A DNA stretch of 64,000 nt from DATJSJ01 sp035504175 (GTDB taxonomy: Bacteria > Pseudomonadota > Alphaproteobacteria > Acetobacterales > Acetobacteraceae). The notes beneath the pieces were generated by a model. That model did not search any database. It was not told the DNA's origin and worked only from the letters and a program-made list of their open reading frames with translations. Every line of letters starts with the position of its first letter. The stretch's first letter is position 1. The DNA is taken from positions 14,022-78,021 of the forward strand of contig DATJSJ010000199.1 of the NCBI GenBank assembly GCA_035504175.1. The letters are read 5' to 3'. Positions 16,937-26,100 of the stretch are shown here, one piece after another. The position numbers were made by a program, and so were the translations under genes.

Positions 16937-18484
16937 TCATGCCGCGCGCGCCTGGTCCAGCGCCATCAGCGCGAGCAGGCCCGGCTGCGTTGCCTCGGCG
17001 GCAGGCAGCGCGCCGGTGACGCGGCCCTCGCGCATCGTCACGATCCGGTCACTGACCGCCAGGATCTCGTTCAGCTCGGACGAGATGACGAGGATGGCGA
17101 TGCCGCTTGCCGCCATCTCGTGCAGCAGCTCGTGCACGTCGGCCTTGGCGGCGATGTCGACGCCGCGGGTCGGCTCGTCCACGATCAGCACGCGCGGCTG
17201 CAGCGCCAGCCAACGGGCCAGCACGATTTTCTGCTGGTTGCCGCCGGAGAGATCGCGCACGCCCTGCGACCCGTCGCGCATGCGGATGCGCAGGCTGCGG
17301 CGGAACCGGTCGAGCTCCCGCGCCTCGGCCCGCTCGGAGACGAAGACGCCGAGCCGGAGGAAGCGCGCGAGCGCGGCGATCGAAAAATTCGTCCGCACCG
17401 CCTGCGAGAGGAACAGCGCCTGCTGCTTGCGATCCTCCGGCACCAGGCCGATGCCGGCCCGGATCGCCTGGCGCGGCGAGCGGATCGAGACCGGCCCGCC
17501 GTCGATCTCGATCCGACCGGCCAGCACCGGGTCGGCGCCGAAGATCGCCCGGGCCAGCTCCGTGCGCCCGGCGCCGACCAGGCCGGCGAGGCCCACGATC
17601 TCGCCCTGCCGCACCTCGAGATCGAGAGGCGGCGGCGGCGCGGCACGCTGGCCGCGGGCGCGGCGGACCAGCCCGCGCACGGCAAGCCGCACCGGCCCGG
17701 TCACGCGTCGCCCGGCCGGCCGGCGGTACAGCGATTCGCCGGTGCGCCCGACCATCAGGCGGATCATGTCGTCGACGCCGGTATCGCGCACATCGCGCGT
17801 GCCGACGCCGCGCCCGTCGCGCAGGACGGTGACGCGGTCGCAGATCTCACGTGCCTCCTCGAGCCGGTGGGTGACGAAGATGACGGAGACGCCGTGCGCG
17901 CGCAGGTCCGCCATGATGCGCAGCAGCCGCCGCACCTCCGGCTCGGAGAGGGCCGCCGTCGGCTCGTCCATCACGATCAGCCGGCTCTCCATCGAGAGCG
18001 CCCGGGCGATCTCCACCATCTGCTGCTCGGCGACGGAAAGCTCGGCGACGCGGCGCGCCGGGTCGAGCGGCAGGCCGATGCGGCCGATCGCCGCGGCCGC
18101 CTCGCGCCGCATCGCCGGCCAATCAATCAGGGGTCCGCGCCGCCGTTCGCGCCCGATCAGCACGTTCTCCGCGATGCTGAGCTGCGGCACGAGGTTGTAT
18201 TCCTGGTAGATGGTCACGATCCCGAGCCGCTGGGCCGCGAGCGGCGAGGCGAGCGTGACCGCCTTGCCCTGCCACTCGATCCGCCCGGCATCGGGTGCCT
18301 GCGCCCCGGCCACGATCTTGAGCAGCGTCGACTTCCCGGCGCCGTTTTCGCCCAGCAGCCCGTGCACCTCGCCGGCACGGATCTCCATCGACACGTCGTC
18401 CAGCGCGACGACGCCGGGGAAGCGTCGGCCGATACCGGAGAGGCGCAGCAGCGGCGAGGCACCCGCCGACCCCGTCACCGCCAC
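16937..18484 (-). CDS. Sugar ABC transporter ATP-binding protein, RbsA/MglA type
   Basis: A 515-residue double ATPase typical of ribose/galactose-type importers. The N-terminal cassette has canonical Walker A (GENGAGKST) and Walker B (LIVMDEPTAAL), with LSVAEQQMVEIARAL as signature. The C-terminal cassette has the usual degenerate Walker A (GLVGAGRTEL), the signature LSGGNQQKIVLARWL and Walker B (LIVDEPTRGVD). GTG start, 25 nt after the binding-protein stop. It powers the neighbouring RbsC-type permease. Confidence 0.95.
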   Translation of the reverse strand: MAVTGSAGASPLLRLSGIGRRFPGVVALDDVSMEIRAGEVHGLLGENGAGKSTLLKIVAGAQAPDAGRIEWQGKAVTLASPLAAQRLGIVTIYQEYNLVPQLSIAENVLIGRERRRGPLIDWPAMRREAAAAIGRIGLPLDPARRVAELSVAEQQMVEIARALSMESRLIVMDEPTAALSEPEVRRLLRIMADLRAHGVSVIFVTHRLEEAREICDRVTVLRDGRGVGTRDVRDTGVDDMIRLMVGRTGESLYRRPAGRRVTGPVRLAVRGLVRRARGQRAAPPPPLDLEVRQGEIVGLAGLVGAGRTELARAIFGADPVLAGRIEIDGGPVSIRSPRQAIRAGIGLVPEDRKQQALFLSQAVRTNFSIAALARFLRLGVFVSERAEARELDRFRRSLRIRMRDGSQGVRDLSGGNQQKIVLARWLALQPRVLIVDEPTRGVDIAAKADVHELLHEMAASGIAILVISSELNEILAVSDRIVTMREGRVTGALPAAEATQPGLLALMALDQARAA

Positions 18485-18509
18485 GCCTGCCCCGGCCGCC
18501 GCGCGCGGC

Positions 18510-19472
18510 TCAGGTCATCTCCGAGATCCGCTCGGCCCGGTTCAGATTGTCCTTCGTGATCACGATCGGCGTGATCAGGACGAGCTTGTTCTCCGGCTGC
18601 TTGCCGTCGCGGGCGAAGGCGACGGCGATGTCCATGGCGATGCGGCTCTGCTGGCCGGGGAACTGCTCGACCGTGCCCGCCAGGCTGCCGTCCTTCACCC
18701 GCGCCAGGGCCTCGGGCAGCGCGTCGAAGCCGTAGATCTTGATGCCCTTGAGGTTGCGCGCGCGGACCGCCTCCAGCGCCCCGAGCGCCATGTCGTCATT
18801 GGCGCAAACGATGATGTCAGGCGGCTTGGCCAGGCCGGCGAGGCCGGACTCGGTCACCGACAATGCCTGGTCGCGGGCGAAATTCGCCGTCTGCTGGAAG
18901 ATGATCTCGAACTTGTCCTTGTGCGCATCGAGGACGGAATGCAGGCCCTTGTTGCGGTCGATCGCCGGACCGGCGCCGGGCTGGCCCTGGAGATGGAACA
19001 CGCGCCCGCCGTTCGGGAAATCCGCGACGATCTGCACGCCCTGCGCCTCGCCGCCCTTCACGTTGTCGGCGCCGACATGGGCGAGCACGCCCGGCACCCC
19101 GTTGATCCGCCGGTCGATCGTCACCACCGGCACTTTCGCGTCCACGGCCTCCTGCACCGCCGGCGCCAGCGAGCTCACGTCCAGCGGGCTGATGACGATG
19201 GCGTCGACCTTCTGCGTGATCGCGGCCTCGACGTCGCCGGTCTGCTTCGTCGCGCTGTTCTGCCCGTCCTGCTCGACCAGCTTGATGCTGCCGAGCTTGT
19301 CCGCCTCGGCCCGGAGCTGCTTCTGCATGTGAACGAAGAACGGAAAAGACAGGCTGGGCAGCGAGGTCAGGATGACCAGCGACTTGCCCTGTGCGCCCGC
19401 GGGCCTGAGCGGCCGGAATGTCGCCAGCGCGGCGGCCAATGCCGACCCGGTGAGCAGCGTTCGACGCAGCAT
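18510..19472 (-). CDS. Sugar-binding protein of ribose-type ABC transporter
   Basis: Periplasmic type-I binding protein of about 320 residues (RbsB-like). The signal peptide carries an Arg-Arg start (MLRRTLLTGSALAAALA). The ligand fold shows DVEAAITQKVDAIVISPLD, VPVVTIDRRI and PDIIVCANDDMALGALEAV, common to sugar receptors of this class. The ATG at 19472 has GGGGGA at good spacing. It is first in the importer operon and divergent from the ornithine-cyclodeaminase-like gene, so 19473-19636 must hold promoters for both. Substrate unassigned. Confidence 0.92.
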   Translation of the reverse strand: MLRRTLLTGSALAAALATFRPLRPAGAQGKSLVILTSLPSLSFPFFVHMQKQLRAEADKLGSIKLVEQDGQNSATKQTGDVEAAITQKVDAIVISPLDVSSLAPAVQEAVDAKVPVVTIDRRINGVPGVLAHVGADNVKGGEAQGVQIVADFPNGGRVFHLQGQPGAGPAIDRNKGLHSVLDAHKDKFEIIFQQTANFARDQALSVTESGLAGLAKPPDIIVCANDDMALGALEAVRARNLKGIKIYGFDALPEALARVKDGSLAGTVEQFPGQQSRIAMDIAVAFARDGKQPENKLVLITPIVITKDNLNRAERISEMT

Positions 19473-19636
19473 GCTCGTTTCCCCCAAAGAAACGGATTGT
19501 TGTGAGCGGTCTCGTTTTGCCTGCGGACCATCACGGGCGCACTACGGCTGCCCGGCGGGATCCGCCGCGCGCAAGGCTAACGCCCCGGCCGGTTTGCGCG
19601 CAATATCGCCCGCGACGCGCAAAGGGAGCTCGTGCC

Positions 19637-20593
19637 ATGCGCTTCGCGGATGCACAAACCGTCCACCATCTGCTCGACTACCGCAGCCTGGTCGATGCGC
19701 TGCGGATGGCGCATCACGGCAGCCGGCCGCGGATCGAGCGGCTGCAGATGCAGGATCCGGCCGGCGGCGCCGACCAGTTCCTCGCCCTCGCCGCCTGGGC
19801 CGGCGGCGAGGCGATCGCGGTCAAGCTGGTCGGCGTCTTCCCCGGCAATGCCGGACGCGACCCGCCGCAGCCCTCGGTGCAGGGGACGGTCGTGCTGTTC
19901 GACGGCACCACCGGCGCGGCGCGGCTCGCCGCCGACGGCGCGGCGATGACCGAGCGCAAAACCGCCGCCGATTCGGCCCTCGGCATGGAATTGCTGTCGC
20001 GCCAGGACGCCGCCACGCTGCTGGTGGTCGGCGCCGGGGCGCTGGCGCCGCACATGATCCTGGCGGCGATCAGCGTGCGGCCCTCGCTGCGCCGCGTGCT
20101 GGTGTGGAACCGCACCCCGGCGCGGGCCGAGGCGCTGGCGGCGCACACCGCGCTCGCCGGCATCGAGGTTTCGGTGGCGCGCGAGCTCGATGCGGCGGTG
20201 GCCCGGGCCGACATCATCACCTGCGTCACCATGGCGACGGCGCCGCTGATCCGCGGCACGCTGCTGCGGCCGGGCAGCCATGTCGATCTGACCGGCAGCT
20301 ACCTGCCGTCGATGCGCGAGGCCGATGACGAGGTGATGCGGCGCGGACGCATCTATGTCGACGACCGCGCCGCACTCGAACATGCCGGCGACCTGACCCA
20401 GCCGCTCGCCGCCGGGGTGATCGCGCCGGCGCAGGTTGTGGGCGATCTCTGGCAGCTCTGCACCGGGGCGGTGCCCGGCCGGCACCGCGCCGACGAGATC
20501 ACCGTCTACAAGAACATCGGCGGCGCGCATCTCGACCTGTTCACCAGCGAGTTCCTGCTCGGCCGGCTGGAGCCGCCGCCGGAAGCCGGCTGA
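19637..20593 (+). CDS. Ornithine cyclodeaminase / mu-crystallin family oxidoreductase
   Basis: A 318-residue NAD(P)-dependent enzyme of the ornithine cyclodeaminase/mu-crystallin family, which includes ornithine cyclodeaminase, alanine dehydrogenase and delta-1-pyrroline-2-carboxylate or ketimine reductases. The TERKTAADSALG segment carries the conserved basic residue, LLVVGAGALAPHMI is the Rossmann nucleotide site, and VDLTGSYLPSMREADDEV is a family hallmark near the C-terminus. The ATG at 19637 has GGGAG (19624-19628). It is divergent from the sugar importer. No proline or ornithine genes lie nearby, so the substrate is open. Confidence 0.9.
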   Translation: MRFADAQTVHHLLDYRSLVDALRMAHHGSRPRIERLQMQDPAGGADQFLALAAWAGGEAIAVKLVGVFPGNAGRDPPQPSVQGTVVLFDGTTGAARLAADGAAMTERKTAADSALGMELLSRQDAATLLVVGAGALAPHMILAAISVRPSLRRVLVWNRTPARAEALAAHTALAGIEVSVARELDAAVARADIITCVTMATAPLIRGTLLRPGSHVDLTGSYLPSMREADDEVMRRGRIYVDDRAALEHAGDLTQPLAAGVIAPAQVVGDLWQLCTGAVPGRHRADEITVYKNIGGAHLDLFTSEFLLGRLEPPPEAG

Positions 20594-20716
20594 CCCGCGC
20601 CGCCCCGGCGCCAGGGTCTGGCGGCGTCCGGGTCTGCCGGCGCGAGGCTCTACCAGCGACCCGGTCTGCTATGGTCGCGCGATGCGCCGCGACTCGCCGC
20701 CCTGGACCCTCGCCGG

Positions 20717-22462
20717 ATGGGCCTGATCCGCCTGCTGCCCGACCGGCTGATCGACCGCATCGCCGCCGGCGAGGTGATCGAGCGCCCGGCCGCGGCGGTG
20801 AAGGAGCTGGTCGAGAACGCGCTCGATGCCGGGGCGCGGCGTATCGCCGTTTCGCTCGCCGGCGGCGGCATCGAGCGGATCGAGGTCAGCGATGACGGCG
20901 GCGGCATGGCGCGCGACGATCTGGCGCTGTGCGTGCAGCGCCACGCCACCTCCAAGCTCGCCGACGACCAGCTCGTGCACATCGCCACACTCGGATTCCG
21001 CGGCGAAGCGCTGCCGAGCATCGGCGCCGCCGCCCGGCTCGCCATCACCTCGCGTCCGCCCGAGGCCGCGGAGGCCTGGACGATCCGCGTCGAGGGCGGC
21101 GCGGCGAGCGCCGCCACCCCGGCCGCCGGGCCGCCCGGCACCCGCGTCGTCGCGACCGACCTGTTCCATGCGACCCCGGCGCGGCGGAAATTCCTGAAAT
21201 CGCCGCGCAGCGAGGCCGAGCAGGCCGAGGCTTCGGTGCGCCGCCTGGCAATGGCGGCGCCCGGCGTCGCGATGCGGCTGGAGATCGAGGGCCGGCTCGT
21301 CTTCGACCTGCCGGCGCAGGACCGCGCGGCCCGGGTCGCCGCACTCCTCGGGCCGGAGACCGCGGCCGGGCTCATTCCCGTGCTGGCGGAGCGCGACGCG
21401 ATGCGGCTCGCCGGCTTCGCCGGCGCCCCGGCGCTGGCGCGGGCGAGCACGGCGCAGCAGAGCCTGGTGGTGAACGGTCGGCCGGTGATCGACCCGTTGC
21501 TGCGCACCGCGATCCGCGTCGCCTATCGCGAGGTGATCGCCCCCGGCCGGCACCCGGCGGTGGCGCTGTTCCTCGACCTGCCGGCGGAGGCGGTCGACGT
21601 CAACGTGCATCCGGCGAAGAGCGAGGTGCGCTTCCGCGACCCCGACGGCGTGCGCGGGCTGGTGATCGGCGCGCTGCGCCGGGCGCTCGCCGGCGGCGGC
21701 GCCGGGCTACCGGCGCCGGGCTGGGGCCACTCGCCGCGGCCGCTGCCGCGGCCGGCGCCGGGACTGCGCCTCACCGCGCGCGGACCGCCGCCCCCGGGCC
21801 TGGCGGAGACGCAGCTGCCGCTCGCCGGCGCGCCGGCGGCGCGGGTCGTCGCACCGGCCGCGCCGGCGCCCGACGCGGCGCATCCGCTCGGCGCGCCGGT
21901 AGCGCAGGTGCTCGGCACCTACGTGATCGCGGTCGCGGCCGACGGCGCGCTCGTTTTGGTCGATCAGCACGCGGCGCATGAGCGGCTGACGCACGAGGCG
22001 CTGCGGACGCAGATGCTGGATGGCGGCGTGCGGTCGCAGCCGCTGCTGCTGCCGGCGGTGGTCGAGCTGCCGACGGCGGATATCGCGCGGCTGCTCGCCC
22101 GGGCGTCGGAGCTGGCGCAGCTCGGGCTGGAGCTGGAAGGGTTCGGCCCCGGCGCGGTGCTGGTGCGGGCGCTGCCGGCCGCCCTCGGCGCGCCGGAGCC
22201 GGCGCCGCTGCTGCGCGACCTCGCCGACGAGCTGGCGGAGATGGGCGAGGCGACGGCACTCGCGGCGCGGCTCGACGCGGTGCTGGCGCGGCTCGCCTGC
22301 CACGGCAGCATCCGCGCCGGACGCGCGCTCGGCCTGGCCGAGATGGCGGCGCTGCTGCGGCAGATGGAGGCGACGCCGCGCGCCGCCACCTGCAGCCACG
22401 GTCGCCCGACCTTCCTCAAGCTCAGCCGGGCGGAGATCGAGACGCTGTTCGGCCGGCGGTAG
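20717..22462 (+). CDS. mutL: DNA mismatch repair protein MutL
   Basis: A 581-residue mismatch-repair ATPase linking MutS to strand incision. N-terminal GHKL ATPase motifs: AAGEVIERPAAAVKELVENALDAG, as two adjoining parts including catalytic Glu30, then DDGGGMARDDL and TLGFRGEALPSIG. The C-terminal dimerisation domain carries the endonuclease metal motif DQHAAHERLTHE (residues 416-427, pattern DQHA-x2-E-x4-E), ACHGSIRAGR, and CSHGRPT. It therefore has nicking activity like MutL of MutH-lacking bacteria, not the E. coli type. Middle-linker sequence is rich in Ala/Pro as usual. A hairpin follows the stop immediately. Confidence 0.97.
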   Translation: MGLIRLLPDRLIDRIAAGEVIERPAAAVKELVENALDAGARRIAVSLAGGGIERIEVSDDGGGMARDDLALCVQRHATSKLADDQLVHIATLGFRGEALPSIGAAARLAITSRPPEAAEAWTIRVEGGAASAATPAAGPPGTRVVATDLFHATPARRKFLKSPRSEAEQAEASVRRLAMAAPGVAMRLEIEGRLVFDLPAQDRAARVAALLGPETAAGLIPVLAERDAMRLAGFAGAPALARASTAQQSLVVNGRPVIDPLLRTAIRVAYREVIAPGRHPAVALFLDLPAEAVDVNVHPAKSEVRFRDPDGVRGLVIGALRRALAGGGAGLPAPGWGHSPRPLPRPAPGLRLTARGPPPPGLAETQLPLAGAPAARVVAPAAPAPDAAHPLGAPVAQVLGTYVIAVAADGALVLVDQHAAHERLTHEALRTQMLDGGVRSQPLLLPAVVELPTADIARLLARASELAQLGLELEGFGPGAVLVRALPAALGAPEPAPLLRDLADELAEMGEATALAARLDAVLARLACHGSIRAGRALGLAEMAALLRQMEATPRAATCSHGRPTFLKLSRAEIETLFGRR

Positions 22463-22509
22463 CGGGACCGACGGTTCCCGCCCGCGTGCCGGCGCGATCC
22501 GACGCCGGC
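22463..22509. terminator. Hairpins between convergent mutL and DUF849 genes
   Basis: Directly after the mutL stop, 22463-22480 can fold as CGGGA-CC paired with GG-T-TCCCG (one bulge). A second stem follows: GCCGGCG (22488-22494) with its complement at 22503-22509, loop of 8 nt. There is no T-run, so intrinsic termination is plausible but unproven; the pair could serve both converging genes. Confidence 0.45.
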
Positions 22510-22528
22510 GCGCGGCGCGATCCGGCGT

Positions 22529-23263
22529 TCAGGCCGCCCCCGGCCGCATGATCGCGACCGCCGCCCGCACCAGCACCGCATTGTCCGGGGCGATGCGTCC
22601 GTCGGGCAGGGCCTTGCCGTCCTCCAGCCCGATCCGGGTCGAGAACCGCATCGCCGCCGCCTGGCGCAGCACCGGCCAGACGGTGGCGTCGAAACCGTGC
22701 AGCAGGCGCGGCCGGCACAGCCCGGCGCGGTCCAATACGGCGGCCGTGGCCACGGCGCGGGCCAGCGCGTCGCCCGCGTCGCCGTCCGGCATTTCGATCA
22801 GCATGCGCCAGCAGCGCGGGCCGAGGCCGCAGGCGACCAGACGCTCGGCATCCGCGGGCCCGGCGAGCCCGGCCTCGATGCCGATTCCCTGCTCCAGCAG
22901 CAGCGCCATCACCGCCGGCGCGTCGGCCTCGCCGAGATTGACCGAGGCGTAATCCGGCCGCTCCGTCCAGCTCGCGATCGCGACGCGACGGCGCGCGTCG
23001 TCGCCGGTGATCCAGTCACCGGTGGAAACGCCGACCGCGGTGCCGGGCAGGCGCCGACGCAGCGCGGCGATCGCCGCACCGATCGCCGCGGCATCGAGGC
23101 TCTCCCGCCCGTCGCGGTCGCGCGGATGCACGTGCAGCTCGGCCGCGCCGGCGGCGACGCACGCGGCCGCATCGGCCGCGAGCTCCTCCGACGTGAGCGG
23201 CAGGGCTTGGTGGAAGCCGCGCGGACGGGCGCCGTTCAGACAGGCCTGGACGATCATCGGCAC
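22529..23263 (-). CDS. DUF849 / beta-keto acid cleavage enzyme family protein
   Basis: A 244-residue TIM-barrel protein of the DUF849 (BKACE) family, whose characterised members cleave beta-keto acids with acetyl-CoA, for example 3-keto-5-aminohexanoate in lysine fermentation. Metal-site motif HVHPRDRDG (about residues 44-52), catalytic-region VSTGDWI and C-terminal RIGLEDGKALPDG are visible. It is about 50 residues shorter than the usual ~300, so substrate preference may differ. It is followed, on the same strand, by the LprI-like gene. Substrate cannot be assigned. Confidence 0.85.
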   Translation of the reverse strand: MPMIVQACLNGARPRGFHQALPLTSEELAADAAACVAAGAAELHVHPRDRDGRESLDAAAIGAAIAALRRRLPGTAVGVSTGDWITGDDARRRVAIASWTERPDYASVNLGEADAPAVMALLLEQGIGIEAGLAGPADAERLVACGLGPRCWRMLIEMPDGDAGDALARAVATAAVLDRAGLCRPRLLHGFDATVWPVLRQAAAMRFSTRIGLEDGKALPDGRIAPDNAVLVRAAVAIMRPGAA

Positions 23264-23302
23264 AGCATCGCCCGGCTCCCGGCCGCCGCCAAGCGGCGCC
23301 GG

Positions 23303-23677
23303 TCAGTCGCCGCGCATCGCGCCGTCCAGTTCCCTGGTGCGCGCCTCGGTCATGTCGCGCTGGCATTGCGCCGCCTCGATCACCCGCATCGCGCCCTCGC
23401 GCGCGCCGTAGAAGGCGCAATCGGCGTCGCGAAACTGGATCCACAGCCGCTGCGCCGCGAGCAGCTTCTGGCGTTGCTCCGGATCGATCCGGCTCTGCAG
23501 CGCCTTGTAGGCCGCGTTCAGCCGGCCGTCCCACTGCCGCGCCTGGGCCATGAAGCAGTCGGCGATGCCGACGGTGGTCGATTGATCGGCACAGGAGGGG
23601 TCCGCGGCGGCATGCGCCCGCACCGGAGCGGCAGCGGCCAGGCCGAGGCAGGCGGCGAGAATCCGGACAGTCCGCAT
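23303..23677 (-). CDS. Secreted LprI / DUF1311-like small protein
   Basis: A 124-residue protein with an N-terminal signal peptide (ILAACLGLAAAAPVRAHA) and a mature DUF1311/LprI-type domain: four Cys (SCADQ, DCFMAQ, DCAFYG, QCQRDM), WDGRLNAAYKALQ and LLAAQRLWIQFRDADC. Family members are periplasmic or lipoprotein lysozyme-inhibitor-like proteins; most are uncharacterised. The signal sequence shows no clear lipobox. It lies 39 nt upstream of the DUF849 gene and may be co-transcribed with it. Confidence 0.9.
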   Translation of the reverse strand: MRTVRILAACLGLAAAAPVRAHAAADPSCADQSTTVGIADCFMAQARQWDGRLNAAYKALQSRIDPEQRQKLLAAQRLWIQFRDADCAFYGAREGAMRVIEAAQCQRDMTEARTRELDGAMRGD

Positions 23678-23825
23678 CGCGGCGCCTCCTGGCCCTCGGG
23701 AACGCCCGAGTCTGCCCGCGCACAGCGCTTCGCGTCACGCGACAAGTTCGCTGGCAGATGATCCCGCGCGCTGCCACGCCGGCGGCCCGGCGAGTCGGAG
23801 AGAGGCGGCCGCGGCCCGCGCCGCC

Positions 23826-24821
23826 TCAGCCCGGGGCCGGGCTCTCGCCGGCGGCCGGGCGCCGCGCCAAGCCGGCGCCGGCCAGCGTCTTCACCGCCCG
23901 CAGCGTCGGGAACAGCAGCAGCGCCTGCAGGCCGAGTTCGCGCATCTGCCGCCGCGCGCCCGCCGCCCGCGCGAAATCCGCGAGGTCGAGCAGGCGCCAG
24001 GCCCGCAGCGAGCGCGCGACGCGGCGCAGCGCCGGATCGTCGATCTCGGTCTCGGCGCGCAGGCAGGCCATGACATCGTCCAGCGCCCGCTCCTGGTCGG
24101 TGAAGCGCCGGATCGCACTCGGGTGGAAGCTCACGTCCAACGCGGCGGTGGGGGTCGCGCGATGCACGACCCGGCGGGCCCTGGCCGCCAGGCGCAGGGA
24201 GACCTCGAGGTCCTCGTTGAACTGGGCGTGCTCCCAGAACATCCCGACCTCGAGCATCAGCGCCCGGCTGACGACCGTGACATCGACATGCAGGTGCCGC
24301 TGCGACAGCATTTTGCACAGCTCGGGCTTGGGCAGGGTGAACAGGTCGCCGCCCGGCTCGAGCGGGTGGCGGCGCAGCACCGGCTGTACCGCCTCGTACC
24401 AGCTCGCCCTGACCACCTGGCCCTCATCCGAGAACTGCAGGTCGGCGAAGAACAGATCGGCATCGCAGCGGGTCATGGCGGCGACCGCGACCTCGAGATG
24501 GTCGTCGCGCACCCAGAGATCGTCATCGTCGCAAAAGGCCAGGTACGTGCCGCGGGCCCGGCGGATGCCGCGGTTGCGGGTGCGGGCGGGATTGCCGCCG
24601 CGCCGCTCGGTCTTGTCGCGCAGGCAGAGCACGAAGCGCTCGTCGAGCGCGCCCCAGCCTGCCGCGTACTGCGCCTGCACCGCCGCTTCCGATCCGTCAT
24701 CGACCACGAGGCACTCGAAATCGCCGAAGCTCTGGGCCTTGATCCGGGCCAGCGCCCGGAACAGCGCCTCGGCTCTGTTGCAGGTCGGAACGATTACCGA
24801 CACGCGGGGCGCTTCGCTCAT
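23826..24821 (-). CDS. Family 2 glycosyltransferase
   Basis: A 331-residue GT-A-fold glycosyltransferase. It opens with VSVIVPTCNRAEALFRAL, then VVDDGSE, and the sugar-nucleotide/metal site in FCDDDDLWVRDDH (about residues 118-130). The ATG at 24821 places the start seven residues before the conserved first strand; further upstream sequence in frame is Arg/Pro-rich and unconvincing. There are no membrane spans. It stands alone with a 424-bp spacer upstream; substrate and acceptor are unknown. Confidence 0.9.
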   Translation of the reverse strand: MSEAPRVSVIVPTCNRAEALFRALARIKAQSFGDFECLVVDDGSEAAVQAQYAAGWGALDERFVLCLRDKTERRGGNPARTRNRGIRRARGTYLAFCDDDDLWVRDDHLEVAVAAMTRCDADLFFADLQFSDEGQVVRASWYEAVQPVLRRHPLEPGGDLFTLPKPELCKMLSQRHLHVDVTVVSRALMLEVGMFWEHAQFNEDLEVSLRLAARARRVVHRATPTAALDVSFHPSAIRRFTDQERALDDVMACLRAETEIDDPALRRVARSLRAWRLLDLADFARAAGARRQMRELGLQALLLFPTLRAVKTLAGAGLARRPAAGESPAPG

Positions 24822-25245
24822 GTCTCGATCCGGTTTGCGGTCTGCAGAAACGATCGACGCGCCGCTTCCGGCGCGCCGGGGACGGCGGCGATCCGTCCCG
24901 CTTCTGTATGACGCAATGCCGCCCGGCGTGCGACCAGAACCTTCAGCCGCGGGCTCGTGGTAGGCCGCCCGCGGAGGCGGCGCTTCGCGCCCCGTCGGGC
25001 GGTCAGCCAGCAGGGGCACCGTCGCCCGCTGTAAGGAGGCTGCCGGCCGGGTCCTTCGATCCGGACTGGTATCTGGATCGGAGTCGGTAAGTTCCGACGC
25101 CGGGGCGATGCCGGCGCGGGCGGAACGGCACCGCCGTTGCGACGGTATGGGTGACGGCGCGCGCCGTCACCCATACCGTCCGACCGGACGCAGATTCATC
25201 CGGGCAGCGATCGAGCCGCCGTGCGGCCGGACGTCGACCGGGAGC
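24822..25245. other. 424-bp spacer with a large palindrome; no gene seen
   Basis: No reading frame here looks coding on either strand. Apart from the perfect palindrome at 25141-25180, I see no RNA gene or recognisable operator. The promoter for the glycosyltransferase gene (minus strand) should lie just above 24821. Confidence 0.5.
25141..25180. repeat. Perfect 40-bp palindrome without spacer
   Basis: The two 20-bp arms (25141-25160, starting GACGGTATGGG, and 25161-25180) are exact reverse complements with no central spacer. It lies 65 bp beyond the stop of the uncharacterised gene at 25246 and could end its transcript as a hairpin, or form a cruciform or bind a dimeric protein. No T-run adjoins it. 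Confidence 0.9.
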
Positions 25246-25977
25246 CTAGCCGCAATGTGACGGCAGCGCCGTAATCGTGTCGGTGACGCTGGTGGTGAAT
25301 GTGCCGCCGAACGTGCCGCCGAATCCGATCGTGTGCGTGCCCGCCCCGAGCGGCTTCAGCATCGCGTAATAGCCGTCGGCGAAGGCATCGCCGGTCGGCC
25401 CGGCCGGCGAGCCGAACGGATTGTCGCTGGCGAAGCTGGTGTGAAATTCGGGCGAGCTCTCGCGCAACTGCATCAGTGTGCTGGAGGGGGCGGATTTGCC
25501 GTCGACCGTCAGATGCAGATTGCTGATCATCGCGACGTAGCCGTTGTTGTCGGATTTGAGCTGCGCGTCGGTTTCGCCAGGACTGGTCGACTGGCTGTTG
25601 ATGAAGTTGAGCAGCGGCACCAGGAGATAGTCATTGCCCGGCACGCTGAATTGCCGCGTCGCATCCGTCAGGGCCTGACCGGTGCTCGAATTTCCAGCGA
25701 CTCCGGCGAGGAAGAAGATGTGACCCTGCTGACCGGTGCCGGCATAGGCGCCGGTCGTGTCGGTGAACGCGTCGCTGCCGGTGTGCTGCACCGCCGCCCA
25801 TTTCCACCAGTCCACCGTCCATTGCGCGATCGTTTTCCCGTCCACGTAGGCATCCGGCGGCAGGATCGACGGCGCGTGCCCGTCCCCATGAGAGCCGCGA
25901 TCAAAGCCGCGCGGATCGGTGGGCAGCGATGGCGGGAACGGGTCGTAGAAGCCGTCCGTCGGCTGGGCATCGGCCAT
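25246..25977 (-). CDS. Uncharacterised protein with WWKW motif
   Basis: A 243-residue protein without signal peptide or membrane span. It belongs, by pattern recalled from other bacteria, to a widespread uncharacterised family marked by a Trp cluster (WTVDWWKWAA), DTTGAYAGTGQQGHIFFLAG, and VPGNDYLLVPLLNFI (usually VPAGKALFFPVLN). The C-terminal third (FGGTFGGTFTTSVTDTI) looks beta-rich. ATG at 25977 has a strong GGAGG. An earlier in-frame start would add 28 residues without a ribosome site. No functional neighbours. Function unknown. Confidence 0.82.
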   Translation of the reverse strand: MADAQPTDGFYDPFPPSLPTDPRGFDRGSHGDGHAPSILPPDAYVDGKTIAQWTVDWWKWAAVQHTGSDAFTDTTGAYAGTGQQGHIFFLAGVAGNSSTGQALTDATRQFSVPGNDYLLVPLLNFINSQSTSPGETDAQLKSDNNGYVAMISNLHLTVDGKSAPSSTLMQLRESSPEFHTSFASDNPFGSPAGPTGDAFADGYYAMLKPLGAGTHTIGFGGTFGGTFTTSVTDTITALPSHCG

Positions 25978-26100
25978 GACTGCCTCCGTTTGCTGCTGGG
26001 TTGCCGGGAATTCCTCTCGGAAGGGGATCGTTGACGGAACGAAGCATACGGGGCGAATCATGTCCGCGCAACATTCCGTTACAGGTTATATCCCGCGCCT

